Assembly: GCF_051859565.1 (NCBI RefSeq)
Contig: NZ_JBHYFK010000003.1
Location: 124,001 to 188,000, forward strand
Origin: Glycocaulis sp051859565
GTDB lineage: Bacteria; Pseudomonadota; Alphaproteobacteria; Caulobacterales; Maricaulaceae
Direction: 5' to 3'
DNA: 64,000 bases
This document shows, piece after piece, positions 40,927 through 49,159 of this stretch (positions within the stretch are counted from its first letter, which is position 1; each line of letters starts with the position of its first letter). Under the pieces are notes generated by a model. The model ran no database searches, was not told where the DNA came from, and saw only the letters and a program-made list of their open reading frames with translations. Made by a program: the position numbers and the translations under genes.

Positions 40927-41778
40927 TCATGACCCGACGATCTTTCCGCCATTGGGGTGGAGCACCTGCCCGCTCATGTAGGACGCATCCTCGCTTGCCA
41001 GAAACACATAGGCGGGCGCGACTTCGTTTGGCTGACCGGGTCTTTCCATGGGCGTGCTGGCGCCGTGTTCGGCCACGCCTTCCGCATCGAAGGAGGCGGG
41101 GATGAGCGGTGTCCAGATTGGGCCGGGGGCCACGGCGTTGACGCGAATGCCGTCTGATACGTACCGGGTGGAAAGCGCGCGCGTGAAAGCCACGATTGCG
41201 CCGCGCGTGGCCGCATAATCGAGAAGGGTGTCATGGCCCTGATAGGCGGTGACCGATGTGGTGTTGATGATGGCGGCGCCCTTTTTCAGGTGAGGCAGGG
41301 CTGCCTTCGTCAGGAAAAAATAGCCAAACACATTCGTGCGGAATGTCCGCTCCAGCTGCTCGGCGGACAGATCGGCAAGGTCATCCACCTCGTGTTGTTC
41401 GGCGGCGTTATTGACCAGAATGTCGAGCCGGCCGAAGCGGTCCACGACCTTGGCCACAGCGTCCTGGCAGAACTGCTCATCCCCGATATCCCCGGCAAGG
41501 GCGAGCGCGGGATGGCCCTCATCCTCGATGAGGCTCACCGTTACGCGGGCGTCCTCCTCTTCTTCAAGATAGATGAATGCGATATCCGCCCCTTCGCGTG
41601 CCATGGCCACGGCGACGGCGCGGCCAATGCCGCTATCCCCGCCGGATATCAGCGCAACCTTGTCCTTCAGACGCCCCGCGCCGGGAAACCGGGGCGCGAA
41701 CTCCGGCTGCGGGTCCATTTCGGTCTCACGCCCCGGTTGGCGATCTTGAGTCTGTTCAGGCTGAAGCTTGTCATTCAT
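40927..41778 (-). CDS. SDR oxidoreductase with Arg replacing the catalytic Lys
   Basis: A 283-residue SDR of the YghA/GsiB-like group with a hydrophilic 40-residue N-terminus. Cofactor loop SGGDSGIGRAVA, NNAA, active Ser in NTTSVTAY. The catalytic YxxxK reads YAATR: the lysine is an arginine (CGC codon). Members of this group normally have YAATK, so activity may be reduced or altered. AGGAGA precedes ATG 41778. Its promoter lies inside the 3' end of the yihY gene. Confidence 0.87.
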   Translation of the reverse strand: MNDKLQPEQTQDRQPGRETEMDPQPEFAPRFPGAGRLKDKVALISGGDSGIGRAVAVAMAREGADIAFIYLEEEEDARVTVSLIEDEGHPALALAGDIGDEQFCQDAVAKVVDRFGRLDILVNNAAEQHEVDDLADLSAEQLERTFRTNVFGYFFLTKAALPHLKKGAAIINTTSVTAYQGHDTLLDYAATRGAIVAFTRALSTRYVSDGIRVNAVAPGPIWTPLIPASFDAEGVAEHGASTPMERPGQPNEVAPAYVFLASEDASYMSGQVLHPNGGKIVGS

Positions 41779-41824
41779 GGGTGCTCTCCTGCTGGTGCGT
41801 GCAGCCCTTGGCTGTGTGAGAGCT

Positions 41825-42916
41825 TCAACCAGCTCGCGGCACGTCTGTTCCCTTCGCGCCGGTGGCCCTGCCGACCGTATCGGCCACGGTGGCCCCGCGC
41901 TGTCCGAGCGGACGGTCAGGCGGCACGGTGGTATCGCGCGCCGTCTGGTGCTCCTGCTCTGCGTTCAACTGCGCGCCGAGGAGCACGATGATGGATGACA
42001 CCCATAGCCACATCATGAAGCCGATCCCGGCGCCGAACGATCCGTAAGTGTCGTCATACTGGCCGAAATTCTCCACGTACCAGGACACTGCAAAGGCCGC
42101 GATCATCCATAAGCTGGTCGCAAACACGCCCCCGGGCGTAACCCAGCGCCAGCGCGGTTTGCGTCTGCTGGGTCCCCAGCGATAGGCGATTGAAAGACCG
42201 AGCGTGACAATCACGAAAAGGGCAGGCCACCGCGCCAGCAGAATCCAGCTTTCCCATGCGCCGAGACCAAAAAGCTCCAAAGCCACCGGAAGCACAATGA
42301 TAAGGGCGATGACGATACCTGCGAAAACCAGCACGCAGGCAGTAAAAGCGAGAGAAATCAACGTCATGCGGATCATGCCGCGTGTCTCTTCCTCCTCATA
42401 AACAATATTGAGCGCATTGAAGAGGTTGCGCATGCCTGCATTCGCTGTCCAAAGGGCAACGGCCAGACCGGCAATCAGGCCAAATGTCAGCGCGCCATCA
42501 CTGCGCGAGGCAATGTCGGTCATTTGCGTAGCGAGCAGTTCCAGCGCGCCGCCGGGTACAAAACCCTCGAGAAGAGATAGTTGCTCCGCGATATTTGCCG
42601 GATCGGTAAACAGCCCATAGACCGAGACAATCGCCGTCAGCGCGGGGAATATTCCCAGTAGGGCGAAGAAGGTCAGGCCGGCTGCAATAAGCAGTAGCCT
42701 GTGAGCCAGGAACTTGCCCCAGCTTCTTACGAGAATGTCGCGCCATCCGGCGAGGGGTATGTCTCGCGGAGTTGCCGCGCGGCGGCCCCTTCCGGCCTGC
42801 CGGGCACGGGCCCGCTCCCGGCGCGGCAGTCTGATATCGCGGCGGCTTTTCGCATTGTATAAAGACAGGCCGCGCAGGCGGCTAGTTGTGCGGGGCGTGG
42901 GACGGCGTTGGCGCAA
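41825..42916 (-). CDS. YihY/BrkB-family inner-membrane protein
   Basis: A 363-residue protein with a basic N-terminal stretch and six membrane helices (from about residue 72). Family features are FLAHRLLLIAAGLTFFALLGIFPALTAIVSVYGLF, WTANAGMRNLFNALNIVYEEEE and YGSFGAGIGFMMWLWVSSIIVLLGAQLNAE. The function of this family is unknown; it is often stress-linked. The only plausible start is TTG 42916, 31 bp after the promoter's -10, with GAGG ten bases upstream. No ATG occurs before the conserved core. Confidence 0.85.
   Translation of the reverse strand: MRQRRPTPRTTSRLRGLSLYNAKSRRDIRLPRRERARARQAGRGRRAATPRDIPLAGWRDILVRSWGKFLAHRLLLIAAGLTFFALLGIFPALTAIVSVYGLFTDPANIAEQLSLLEGFVPGGALELLATQMTDIASRSDGALTFGLIAGLAVALWTANAGMRNLFNALNIVYEEEETRGMIRMTLISLAFTACVLVFAGIVIALIIVLPVALELFGLGAWESWILLARWPALFVIVTLGLSIAYRWGPSRRKPRWRWVTPGGVFATSLWMIAAFAVSWYVENFGQYDDTYGSFGAGIGFMMWLWVSSIIVLLGAQLNAEQEHQTARDTTVPPDRPLGQRGATVADTVGRATGAKGTDVPRAG
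41827..41851 (-). promoter_or_regulatory. EcfG-type promoter of the YAATR SDR
   Basis: Minus strand GGAAC (41851-41847), 16 bp, GGTT (41830-41827), within the last codons of the yihY-type gene and 48 bp before ATG 41778. Confidence 0.72.
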
Positions 42917-42947
42917 GGCGGGTTTTCCTCGAATGCAGTTGCCCTGA

Positions 42948-42973
42948 AACGCCTGCCCAGTAACGCGAGTTCC
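42948..42973 (-). promoter_or_regulatory. EcfG-type promoter of the YihY-type gene
   Basis: Minus strand GGAAC (42973-42969), 17 bp, CGTT (42951-42948). Divergent from the promoter at 43007. Confidence 0.72.
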
Positions 42974-43006
42974 TTTTCTTCAGCGGAGTGTTTCGTTGGC
43001 CGACGG

Positions 43007-43031
43007 GGAACATTCATTGAGCATCCGTGTT
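43007..43031 (+). promoter_or_regulatory. EcfG-type promoter of the PRC-barrel gene
   Basis: GGAAC at 43007, 16 bp, TGTT at 43028, 34 bp before ATG 43066. Confidence 0.78.
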
Positions 43032-43065
43032 GTTTCAGTCCCAAGCAGCAACAGGAGTGCTCGAA

Positions 43066-44538
43066 ATGAAAACGATGCTTATTGCCTCCAGTGCGCTCGC
43101 CCTCGTGGCTGCGCCTAGTCTGGCACAGGACCCCGTTCAGGATCCTGCCACGCAACAGCAAACCACTGGCGACCGTCAGAACGACTGGTTCAACCCGGCT
43201 GACTGGTTTGATGACGGCCATTCGCTTGAAGGCGTTGCGGTTTACAGCCGGGATGGTGAACGCGTTGGCACGGTCGATCGTGTCGCTGGCGGCATCCAGA
43301 CTGGCCAGTACGCCGATATGGCCGACGGTAGCACCGAGGACCTTGATGTAGATGGCCTCGTAGTCTCGACCGGTGGCTTCCTCGGCATCGGCACACGTGA
43401 AGTGCGCGTCGAGGCTGGTAACGCCACGCGTACTTCGGTTGACGGCGAGCAGCGCATCCTTCTGGATATGTCCAATGCTGAGTTTGAACGTCTCCGCGAA
43501 CATGCTCGCGATGACGACGGCATGTTGGATGCGGATCGCCGCGGCGACACCTGGCGCGACAACCAGCAGCAGGATAGCGGCCAGTGGACCGACGACGACC
43601 AGGGCGGGTTGATCCCTGCGTCCCATACCCAGACCGGCGTTCAAGGTCAGGTCGGCCATGACCGGGGCACGTTTGCTACCGATGATGCCTTCCGCGATGA
43701 CCATCCGCTGCGTGACGTCGCTGTCTATACCAATGATGGCGAGCGCGTTGGCTCGGTGGAGCGTGTGCGTGGCGGTGCTGATGCCGGCACCTACACTGAC
43801 ATGACCGACGGAGACGCCGCGGACCTTGATGTCAACGGCCTTGTCGTTGAAACGGGCGGCTTCCTGGGTATCGGAACCCGTGAGGTCGAGATTGAAGCCG
43901 GCAACGCCCAGCGCACGTCGGTTGATGGCGAGCAGCGCATCATTCTGGACATGTCCAATGCCGAGTTTGAGCGCCTGCGCGAGCACGCTCGCGACGATGA
44001 TGACGGCATGTGGAACACGGACGACCGCACTGACCGGACTTGGCAGGACCGCCAGGACGGCGCAGCAACGCAGACTGATGCCGGCCTCCAGGGTCAGACC
44101 CAGACCCAAGCTCAAACGCAGACGCAATCCGGTGCTGCCGGACAAACTCAGGCAGATGCGGCCACGCAACGCGCTCAGGCTTCCGGTGAAGTCCACGGCG
44201 ACGTTTATACCGATGGCCATCACTGGGTAGACACCCCCGTCTTCTCGTCTGACGGCGAGCGGCTCGGTTCGGTGTATCAGGTGCGTTCTTACAGCGACAC
44301 GGCCTATGCACGCGGTGGCGACACCGTCGCGATGACCGAGCCGGACCCCGATGTTGCGGCAGTTATCGTCCGCACCAATGGCTTCCTCGGTCTCGGCCGG
44401 CGTCAGGTCGAAGTAGATATCGACCAAGTCGAACTGGAGATGCAGGACGGCGAGCCGCGCCTTGTGCTCGACATGACCCAGAGCCGGTTTGAAGACCTGC
44501 CGGATCATGAGCGCAACCGCAACCGCGCTGGAGGCTAA
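43066..44538 (+). CDS. Exported protein with three PRC-barrel repeats
   Basis: A 490-residue acidic protein. A signal peptide (residues 1-20, cleavage after APSLAQ-like end) is followed by three PRC-barrel-like units at about residues 50-150, 210-315 and 380-480. The first two are near copies (VYSRDGERVGTVDRV / VYTNDGERVGSVERV; GGFLGIGTREV in both; DMSNAEFERLREHARDD in both). The third is diverged (TNGFLGLGRRQVEV). Gln/Thr-rich linkers separate them. PRC-barrel proteins of this type are abundant stress proteins without defined function. AGGAG precedes ATG 43066. Confidence 0.85.
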   Translation: MKTMLIASSALALVAAPSLAQDPVQDPATQQQTTGDRQNDWFNPADWFDDGHSLEGVAVYSRDGERVGTVDRVAGGIQTGQYADMADGSTEDLDVDGLVVSTGGFLGIGTREVRVEAGNATRTSVDGEQRILLDMSNAEFERLREHARDDDGMLDADRRGDTWRDNQQQDSGQWTDDDQGGLIPASHTQTGVQGQVGHDRGTFATDDAFRDDHPLRDVAVYTNDGERVGSVERVRGGADAGTYTDMTDGDAADLDVNGLVVETGGFLGIGTREVEIEAGNAQRTSVDGEQRIILDMSNAEFERLREHARDDDDGMWNTDDRTDRTWQDRQDGAATQTDAGLQGQTQTQAQTQTQSGAAGQTQADAATQRAQASGEVHGDVYTDGHHWVDTPVFSSDGERLGSVYQVRSYSDTAYARGGDTVAMTEPDPDVAAVIVRTNGFLGLGRRQVEVDIDQVELEMQDGEPRLVLDMTQSRFEDLPDHERNRNRAGG

Positions 44539-44561
44539 CGCCTTCGTAGTGTTGGTATCAG

Positions 44562-44592
44562 AAAGGCCCGGGCGCGCGCGTCCGGGCCTTTT
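44562..44592 (+). terminator. Rho-independent terminator after the PRC-barrel gene
   Basis: AAAGGCCCGG, 10-nt GC-rich loop, exact complement, then a short T-run (TTTT). This is the most conventional intrinsic terminator in the window. Confidence 0.85.
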
Positions 44593-44662
44593 CATGAAAC
44601 CACAGCCGCGCCGAACGCGTAGGCCGGTCTTTATCCCTGACAGCCAATAGCGGATAGAATCC

Positions 44663-45898
44663 TTGCGTCAGATAATTGCTTCCGCCGCCGCCCTGCTCCT
44701 CGGCTTTGCTCTTCTCCAGATGGGTAACGCCCTTCAGGGCACCTTGCTGGCACTGCGAGGCCAGGCCGAAGGTTTCTCGGCGCTCGGTATCGGTGCGGTG
44801 ATGAGCGGCTTTTTCCTCGGCATGGGCGTGGGCAGTTTCCTTGCGCCCGCCATCATCCGGCAAGCTGGGCATCTCAGGGCGTTTTCTGCCCTCGCATCGC
44901 TCGCCTCGGCCGCTGCGCTGGCCCACCTGCTCTTCATCGACCTGCCCGCCTGGCTGGTGATCCGGGCTTTCAGCGGATTGTGCTTTGCCGGCATGTTCAT
45001 GGTCGTGGAGAGCTGGCTGAATGCCTCTGTCACCTCCAACCAGCGTGGCGGTTTGCTGGCGGTCTATGCCGCAACGGGCCTTGGCGCTGGGGCGCTTGGA
45101 CAGCTTCAGATTTCACTGGCGGCGCCCGAAGGCTTCGTACTTTTTGCCGTCGTTTCCATCATTCTCTCGCTGGCGCTGGTGCCGGCCTCGCTGAGCAAGG
45201 CCCAAAGTCCGATGGAGGAGATCTCGGCGGGCCGCCTCCGGCCGGGCCTCATTTTCCGCGCATCGCCCTTCGGCGCACTGGCGACCCTGTTTACGGGCAT
45301 GTCGGTGGGGTGTTTTTTTGCCCTCGCGCCTGTGTTTGCGGAGAACCGGGGGCTGACCACCGCGCAGCTTGGCATGTTCATGGCGCTGGCGACGGGCGGG
45401 GCGATGCTGGCGCAATGGCCCCTTGGGCGCCTGTCAGACCGGGTCAGCAGGCGGGGTGTTGCGGCTGGCGCTGCATCGGCGGCCGTACTGGTACTCTTCG
45501 CGTTTGCCCTTCTGCCCGCAGGCCAGCCGGCTATAACGCTTGGGTTGGGCGCAGCGCTTGGTGCGGCCGTATTCCCGGTCCAGGCCATCGCCGCCGCACA
45601 GGTCAATGACCGTGTAGAGCGGCGCGACATGGTAACAGCCGCCGGTACCCTGGTCATGGTGCTCGCCACCGGAGCGGCTCTGGGCCCGATGGTTGGCGGT
45701 CTTGCCATGGACATGGCAGGCGCTGCCGGATTTATCGGCGTTCTGATGGCCTTTCAGCTGGCTATTGTGGTGACGGGAACGGCGCGGCTGCTCGTGCGCC
45801 CAGCGCGCGCCGGAGAGGTGGACAGGGCGACAATGCCTGTGCCGCTTCATCCGGTGGCCGGGCCGCTGGAGCTGCCTGATGACGGGCGTGCTGGCTAG
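44663..45898 (+). CDS. MFS transporter (YcaD-like)
   Basis: A 411-residue major facilitator protein with 12 predicted helices. Features include GAVMSGFFLGMGVGSFLAPAIIRQAGHLR (MFS loop 2-3), FAGMFMVVESWLNASVTSNQRG, typical of the YcaD group, and GRLSDRVSRRGV (second loop). TTG 44663 is the only start that keeps the first helix, so the start is uncertain. The substrate is unknown. No EcfG-type promoter was seen. It ends convergently on otsB with a shared CTAG. Confidence 0.8.
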   Translation: MRQIIASAAALLLGFALLQMGNALQGTLLALRGQAEGFSALGIGAVMSGFFLGMGVGSFLAPAIIRQAGHLRAFSALASLASAAALAHLLFIDLPAWLVIRAFSGLCFAGMFMVVESWLNASVTSNQRGGLLAVYAATGLGAGALGQLQISLAAPEGFVLFAVVSIILSLALVPASLSKAQSPMEEISAGRLRPGLIFRASPFGALATLFTGMSVGCFFALAPVFAENRGLTTAQLGMFMALATGGAMLAQWPLGRLSDRVSRRGVAAGAASAAVLVLFAFALLPAGQPAITLGLGAALGAAVFPVQAIAAAQVNDRVERRDMVTAAGTLVMVLATGAALGPMVGGLAMDMAGAAGFIGVLMAFQLAIVVTGTARLLVRPARAGEVDRATMPVPLHPVAGPLELPDDGRAG

Positions 45899-46632
45899 CG
45901 CAGTGCGGGGGCCAAAGCGTCCCCCAGCCAATGATGTACGTCCTCGGGGCTATGCAAGCGGAAACCGGCGCAGCTGTGGCCGGCGCCGACCTTGATGGCC
46001 AACCCGCCAAGTGTCTGCGCGAAGTGCATGGCGGACTCGTCGGTCAGATCGTCGCCGATCATTACCGGCCGGCGGCCACGGAAAGCAGGCATGCCCATGA
46101 GCCGGGCGAGGGCCTCTCCCTTGTTCACGCCAGCTGGCCGCGCTTCGACCACCATCTTGCCGTGCTGAATCTCAAATCCGCCGACCTTGCCTGCCGCGGC
46201 TCGCATGGCCTCGCTGCAGGCAGGCCCGGCTTCGGGGCGTGTGCGAAAGTGCAATGCCGCTCCAGTGGGCTTTTCTTCCACTTGGACGCCGTCCAGTGAG
46301 GCTGCCACCCCACGCAGGACTTCAGTCAGGGCAAGGGCCTTCGCAGTCGTGGTGCTATTGGTTGCCGCCAGCTCGCCGGGAGCGGCGGTCTCCGCCCCGT
46401 GCCCGCCGACACGCCACAGAACCCGGGGCAGGCGCACATCAAGGTCAGATACTGGCCGGCCGCTGAGAATGGCCAGCGCGCCCTGCATGCGTGCCGCCAG
46501 CTCCGAGAGCCTGTTGGCCCGCTCAGGTGACAGGCGCGCATCGTCCGGTCTCGTCACGATCTCTGTCAGGGTACCGTCAAAATCAAGGAACAGTGCGTCC
46601 GCTTCTAGGTTCAATTGGGGAGGGTGGGTCAT
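45895..46632 (-). CDS. otsB: Trehalose-6-phosphate phosphatase
   Basis: Dephosphorylates trehalose-6-phosphate, the second step after OtsA. The 245-residue HAD-superfamily enzyme has the nucleophile motif LFLDFDGTLTEI, LSGRPVSDLDV, GHGAE, and MIGDDLTDESAM as the metal motif. It is 13 kb from otsA but still inside the stress island. No EcfG-type promoter is visible in front of it. It is divergent from the mscS-type gene, separated by 36 bp. Confidence 0.93.
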   Translation of the reverse strand: MTHPPQLNLEADALFLDFDGTLTEIVTRPDDARLSPERANRLSELAARMQGALAILSGRPVSDLDVRLPRVLWRVGGHGAETAAPGELAATNSTTTAKALALTEVLRGVAASLDGVQVEEKPTGAALHFRTRPEAGPACSEAMRAAAGKVGGFEIQHGKMVVEARPAGVNKGEALARLMGMPAFRGRRPVMIGDDLTDESAMHFAQTLGGLAIKVGAGHSCAGFRLHSPEDVHHWLGDALAPALR

Positions 46633-46668
46633 GCCGCCCCCCAGCGCCAGAATGCGGAGATTTCAAGT

Positions 46669-47619
46669 ATGAAAAAAACTGATGTGAATCGCCTTTTTTC
46701 CGTTCTCAAAACGCCTGTAGTCCTTTTTGTCTCCGCAGTGGTGCTGGCGCTCGTAACGCGTTTCGCAGCGGTTGATGCGCGGCTGGTGGAAATCGTCGAG
46801 CTGGCCGCCCGCATACTGCTTGTACTGGCCGTCGGTATCGTCATTTTGAAATTGGGGCTTCTATCGCTCAACCGGAAGCTTACCCGGCTTGATCTGAAAG
46901 CCTCAGACAATCTGAACGCACGCCGCCGCGCCACCCGTCTGACCATGCTACGCCGGGTGTGGGTCATTACAGTGTCGATACTGGTTTTCGCCACCGCCCT
47001 GACGATGATCCCCGGCGCGCGGCAGATCGGCTTCTCGCTGTTCGCGTCGGCGGGCATTGTCGGCATTGCGGTCGGTATCGCCGCCCAGCCCGTCCTGTCC
47101 AACCTGATTGCCGGACTGCAGATCGCCTTCACCCAGCCCATTCGCATTGATGACGCGGTGGTGGTTGAAGGCGAGTGGGGCTGGATTGAAGAGATCGGCC
47201 TGTTCCATGTCGTGATCCGCATCTGGGACCTGCGCCGTCTCGTCGTGCCGCTGCGCGTATTCATCGATCAGCCTTTCCAGAACTGGACGCGCGAGACCGC
47301 CTCCATCATCGGACCTGTATTCTGGCATCTGGACTACCGCGCCCCGCTGGAAGCCATGCGCGGGAAGCTGAAAGAAATGGTCGAGGCGGCCCCGCAATGG
47401 GACGGCAAGGTAGTGGCGCTGCAGGTGGTTGAAACCGATGTCACCACGATCCAGGTACGGGCGCTGGCCAGTGCAGCCAACTCAGGTGCGGCCTGGGAGC
47501 TACGCTGTGCCATACGCGAGCAGATGATTGTCTGGCTGCGTGAAAACCATCCCGAAGCGCTGCCCCGTCTGCGTGCCGACACCACAATGTCCGGTAATGG
47601 GCAAGCCGGGTCGCCCTAG
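46669..47619 (+). CDS. MscS-family mechanosensitive channel
   Basis: A 316-residue small-conductance channel. Three membrane helices lie at about residues 15-35, 42-62 and 98-118, then the pore helix and conserved Asn-Pro-type region (GIAVGIAAQPVLSNLIAGLQIAFTQPIRIDDAVVVEG), the beta domain WGWIEEIGLFHVVIRIWDLRRLVVPLRVF and a cytosolic C-terminus. It releases solutes on hypo-osmotic shock, which complements trehalose made by OtsA/OtsB. GGAGA precedes ATG 46669. Confidence 0.9.
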   Translation: MKKTDVNRLFSVLKTPVVLFVSAVVLALVTRFAAVDARLVEIVELAARILLVLAVGIVILKLGLLSLNRKLTRLDLKASDNLNARRRATRLTMLRRVWVITVSILVFATALTMIPGARQIGFSLFASAGIVGIAVGIAAQPVLSNLIAGLQIAFTQPIRIDDAVVVEGEWGWIEEIGLFHVVIRIWDLRRLVVPLRVFIDQPFQNWTRETASIIGPVFWHLDYRAPLEAMRGKLKEMVEAAPQWDGKVVALQVVETDVTTIQVRALASAANSGAAWELRCAIREQMIVWLRENHPEALPRLRADTTMSGNGQAGSP

Positions 47620-47855
47620 CGAGGGTCGTCATCGCCGCGCTCAGGGCCGCTTCGGCGCGGTGGCAATTCTTCCGGCGCCCCGCGCTTGCCGGCATGGCCG
47701 GATCCTGACTGCGCCAGCACTTCCAGCTCGTCCTCCGCCATGGTTTTCGCCAGAGCGTGCGCTTCGGGACTGGCGGCCTTGGGGTCGGGATGGGATTCGC
47801 GCAATATGTGCAGGGCTTCGGCAGCCGCCTCGCGGGGCGGGGGTTTAACCGACAT
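47616..47855 (-). CDS. Small hydrophilic protein
   Basis: A 79-residue charged protein rich in Ala, Glu and Pro (EAAAEALHILRESHPDPKA, then LAKTMAEDELEVLAQ) with no cysteine or membrane segment. No family recognised. AGGAG precedes ATG 47855; it starts 3 bp after the upstream membrane-protein gene and ends sharing CTAG with mscS. It probably belongs to the operon controlled by the promoter at 48397. Confidence 0.6.
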   Translation of the reverse strand: MSVKPPPREAAAEALHILRESHPDPKAASPEAHALAKTMAEDELEVLAQSGSGHAGKRGAPEELPPRRSGPERGDDDPR

Positions 47856-47858
47856 GGC

Positions 47859-48344
47859 TTAAAACTCCTGATCAGCGTCGGGGGCATCGTGTCCGGCGAA
47901 AATTTCTTCCTGGGCACTGGTGAGTTCCTTGTAGGCGAGGGCGGTGACGCCTCCCCAGACCAGGTGGACGGCAATCATCGCCAGATTGCGTGATGGCGGA
48001 TGGCAGGCCGCGTTCTTCAGAAGGCCAGAGGCGGGAATCCAGCCCAGATAGCTGAGCATCCAGACCAGCCCGCCATAGAGCGCGCCGTTAAGAACCGATG
48101 TGCGGGGTATCAAAAGCGGCATGATCGCGCCGGTTGCTGCGCCATATCCGGCGTGGCCCAGAAGTGTGACTTCCTCGGCCAGCGGTTCGGGCAGGTCCGG
48201 TCCGCCTGCTTCCACCAGTTCGCGCGGCGGAAGAGGATATCGCGCACTGGCGGGAAGCTGCCGGTTGAGCCGCCGCATGGCGGCCGTCATTGCGACCGTG
48301 CCTGCCACGCCGGCCAATGCTGCGGCTATCGGTCTGAAACTCAT
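47859..48344 (-). CDS. Membrane protein, DUF1440/DUF6789-like
   Basis: A 161-residue protein with about four membrane helices (RPIAAALAGVAGTVAMTAAM; GHAGYGAATGAIMPLLI; NGALYGGLVWMLSYLGWIPASG; MIAVHLVWGGVTALAYKEL). This layout resembles small YagU/DUF1440-type proteins. GAGGAG precedes ATG 48344. EcfG-type promoter at 48397. Function unknown. Confidence 0.7.
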   Translation of the reverse strand: MSFRPIAAALAGVAGTVAMTAAMRRLNRQLPASARYPLPPRELVEAGGPDLPEPLAEEVTLLGHAGYGAATGAIMPLLIPRTSVLNGALYGGLVWMLSYLGWIPASGLLKNAACHPPSRNLAMIAVHLVWGGVTALAYKELTSAQEEIFAGHDAPDADQEF

Positions 48345-48396
48345 ATTCGTCTCCTCGTGCGGGATGCGGGCAGCAAAAACTGGCAGTCTCAACTGC

Positions 48397-48422
48397 AACC
48401 GGCTCATTCCCGCTCAGGTTCC
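48397..48422 (-). promoter_or_regulatory. EcfG-type promoter of the 47859/47616 operon
   Basis: Minus strand GGAAC (48422-48418), 17 bp, GGTT (48400-48397), 53 bp before ATG 48344. Confidence 0.7.
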
Positions 48423-48494
48423 ATCGGAAGGGCTGGCGGCCAAAAAAGAAGCGGCGTTGCCGCCGCTTCAGGGAGGTAGACAAGTGTGATGTAG

Positions 48495-48659
48495 CTAGCG
48501 CTGGGGCTCCTGCTCTTCAGGACGGCGCTCGTCGGCTCGCGCTTGCGCCCGGCCCTGATCCTGGCCTTGCTGACGCTGGTCCTGCTGCTTTTGACCACCG
48601 CCTTCCTGCTGGTGTTCGGGACGGTTCTGGTCTGCGTTGTTCTGGGGTGTCTTGTTCAT
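48495..48659 (-). CDS. 54-residue Gln-rich, probably disordered protein
   Basis: A very hydrophilic peptide of Gln, Glu, Arg, Asp and Pro (HQQEGGGQKQQDQRQQGQD). No cysteine and almost no hydrophobic residue, so it is probably intrinsically disordered, similar in character to hydrophilin or Con-10-type desiccation proteins (inference). GGAGAG lies 4-5 bp upstream of ATG 48659. Its own EcfG-type promoter makes it more likely real. Confidence 0.65.
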   Translation of the reverse strand: MNKTPQNNADQNRPEHQQEGGGQKQQDQRQQGQDQGRAQARADERRPEEQEPQR

Positions 48660-48692
48660 GACTCTCTCCATTGATCCTCCACCGCGCCCGAC

Positions 48693-48717
48693 AACCCGGG
48701 CGCGATGCGCTTGTTCC
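48693..48717 (-). promoter_or_regulatory. EcfG-type promoter of the Gln-rich peptide
   Basis: Minus strand GGAAC (48717-48713), 16 bp, GGTT (48696-48693), 34 bp before ATG 48659. Confidence 0.75.
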
Positions 48718-48759
48718 CTCAGCGAATGAAGAATTTTGCAGTGGAAGCGGGTACATAGC

Positions 48760-48784
48760 GGAACACTTGGCGGACCGGCTTGTT
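48760..48784 (+). promoter_or_regulatory. EcfG-type promoter of the DUF2934-like gene
   Basis: GGAAC at 48760, 16 bp, TGTT at 48781, 32 bp before ATG 48817. Divergent from the promoter at 48713-48717, 43 bp apart. Confidence 0.78.
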
Positions 48785-48816
48785 GGCGTTTCTGCTGACA
48801 GCAATGGAGCAGACTC

Positions 48817-49119
48817 ATGCCCGACAAGCCCGATGATCAACGCGCCGCAAAGGTGCAGGCACGTGCGCGCCGGCTCTGGGAGGAGGCCGGGAGCCCTCCT
48901 GGCGGACCGCAAGCGTATGAGAGCCTCGCAGATGATCTGATATCAATCGAGGAGACGGGGGATAATCCCACCCGGCCGGTCCGGCCACGCGGCGGAGATC
49001 CCGACGTCGAGCCCCTTTTATCGCTGGAAAACCAGGGTGAATTTCCCACGCTGACCGATCAGGGGGAGGACAACACCACGCCGCTGCGTCTGGGTGACCG
49101 CAAGAAGGCGCTGGAATAG
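48817..49119 (+). CDS. DUF2934-like small protein
   Basis: A 100-residue acidic protein. The first 30 residues (AAKVQARARRLWEEAGSPPG) match the DUF2934 signature (RA-x-LWE-x-AG-x-P), a short helical motif found in stress-region proteins. The rest is Asp/Glu/Pro-rich and likely disordered. GCAG-type spacing before ATG is weak (GGAG eight bases upstream). Its EcfG-type promoter supports it. Confidence 0.72.
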   Translation: MPDKPDDQRAAKVQARARRLWEEAGSPPGGPQAYESLADDLISIEETGDNPTRPVRPRGGDPDVEPLLSLENQGEFPTLTDQGEDNTTPLRLGDRKKALE

Positions 49120-49159
49120 GCCCGCCCTCTCCGCTCCGGTGAAGCTTGGAGGTGTATCT

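Noticed and set aside
42727..44595. 622-codon open frame on the minus strand across the PRC-barrel gene
   Set aside because: It is antisense to a gene with signal peptide, Shine-Dalgarno, promoter and domain repeats; its own translation has no recognisable domain and simply mirrors the repeated codons.
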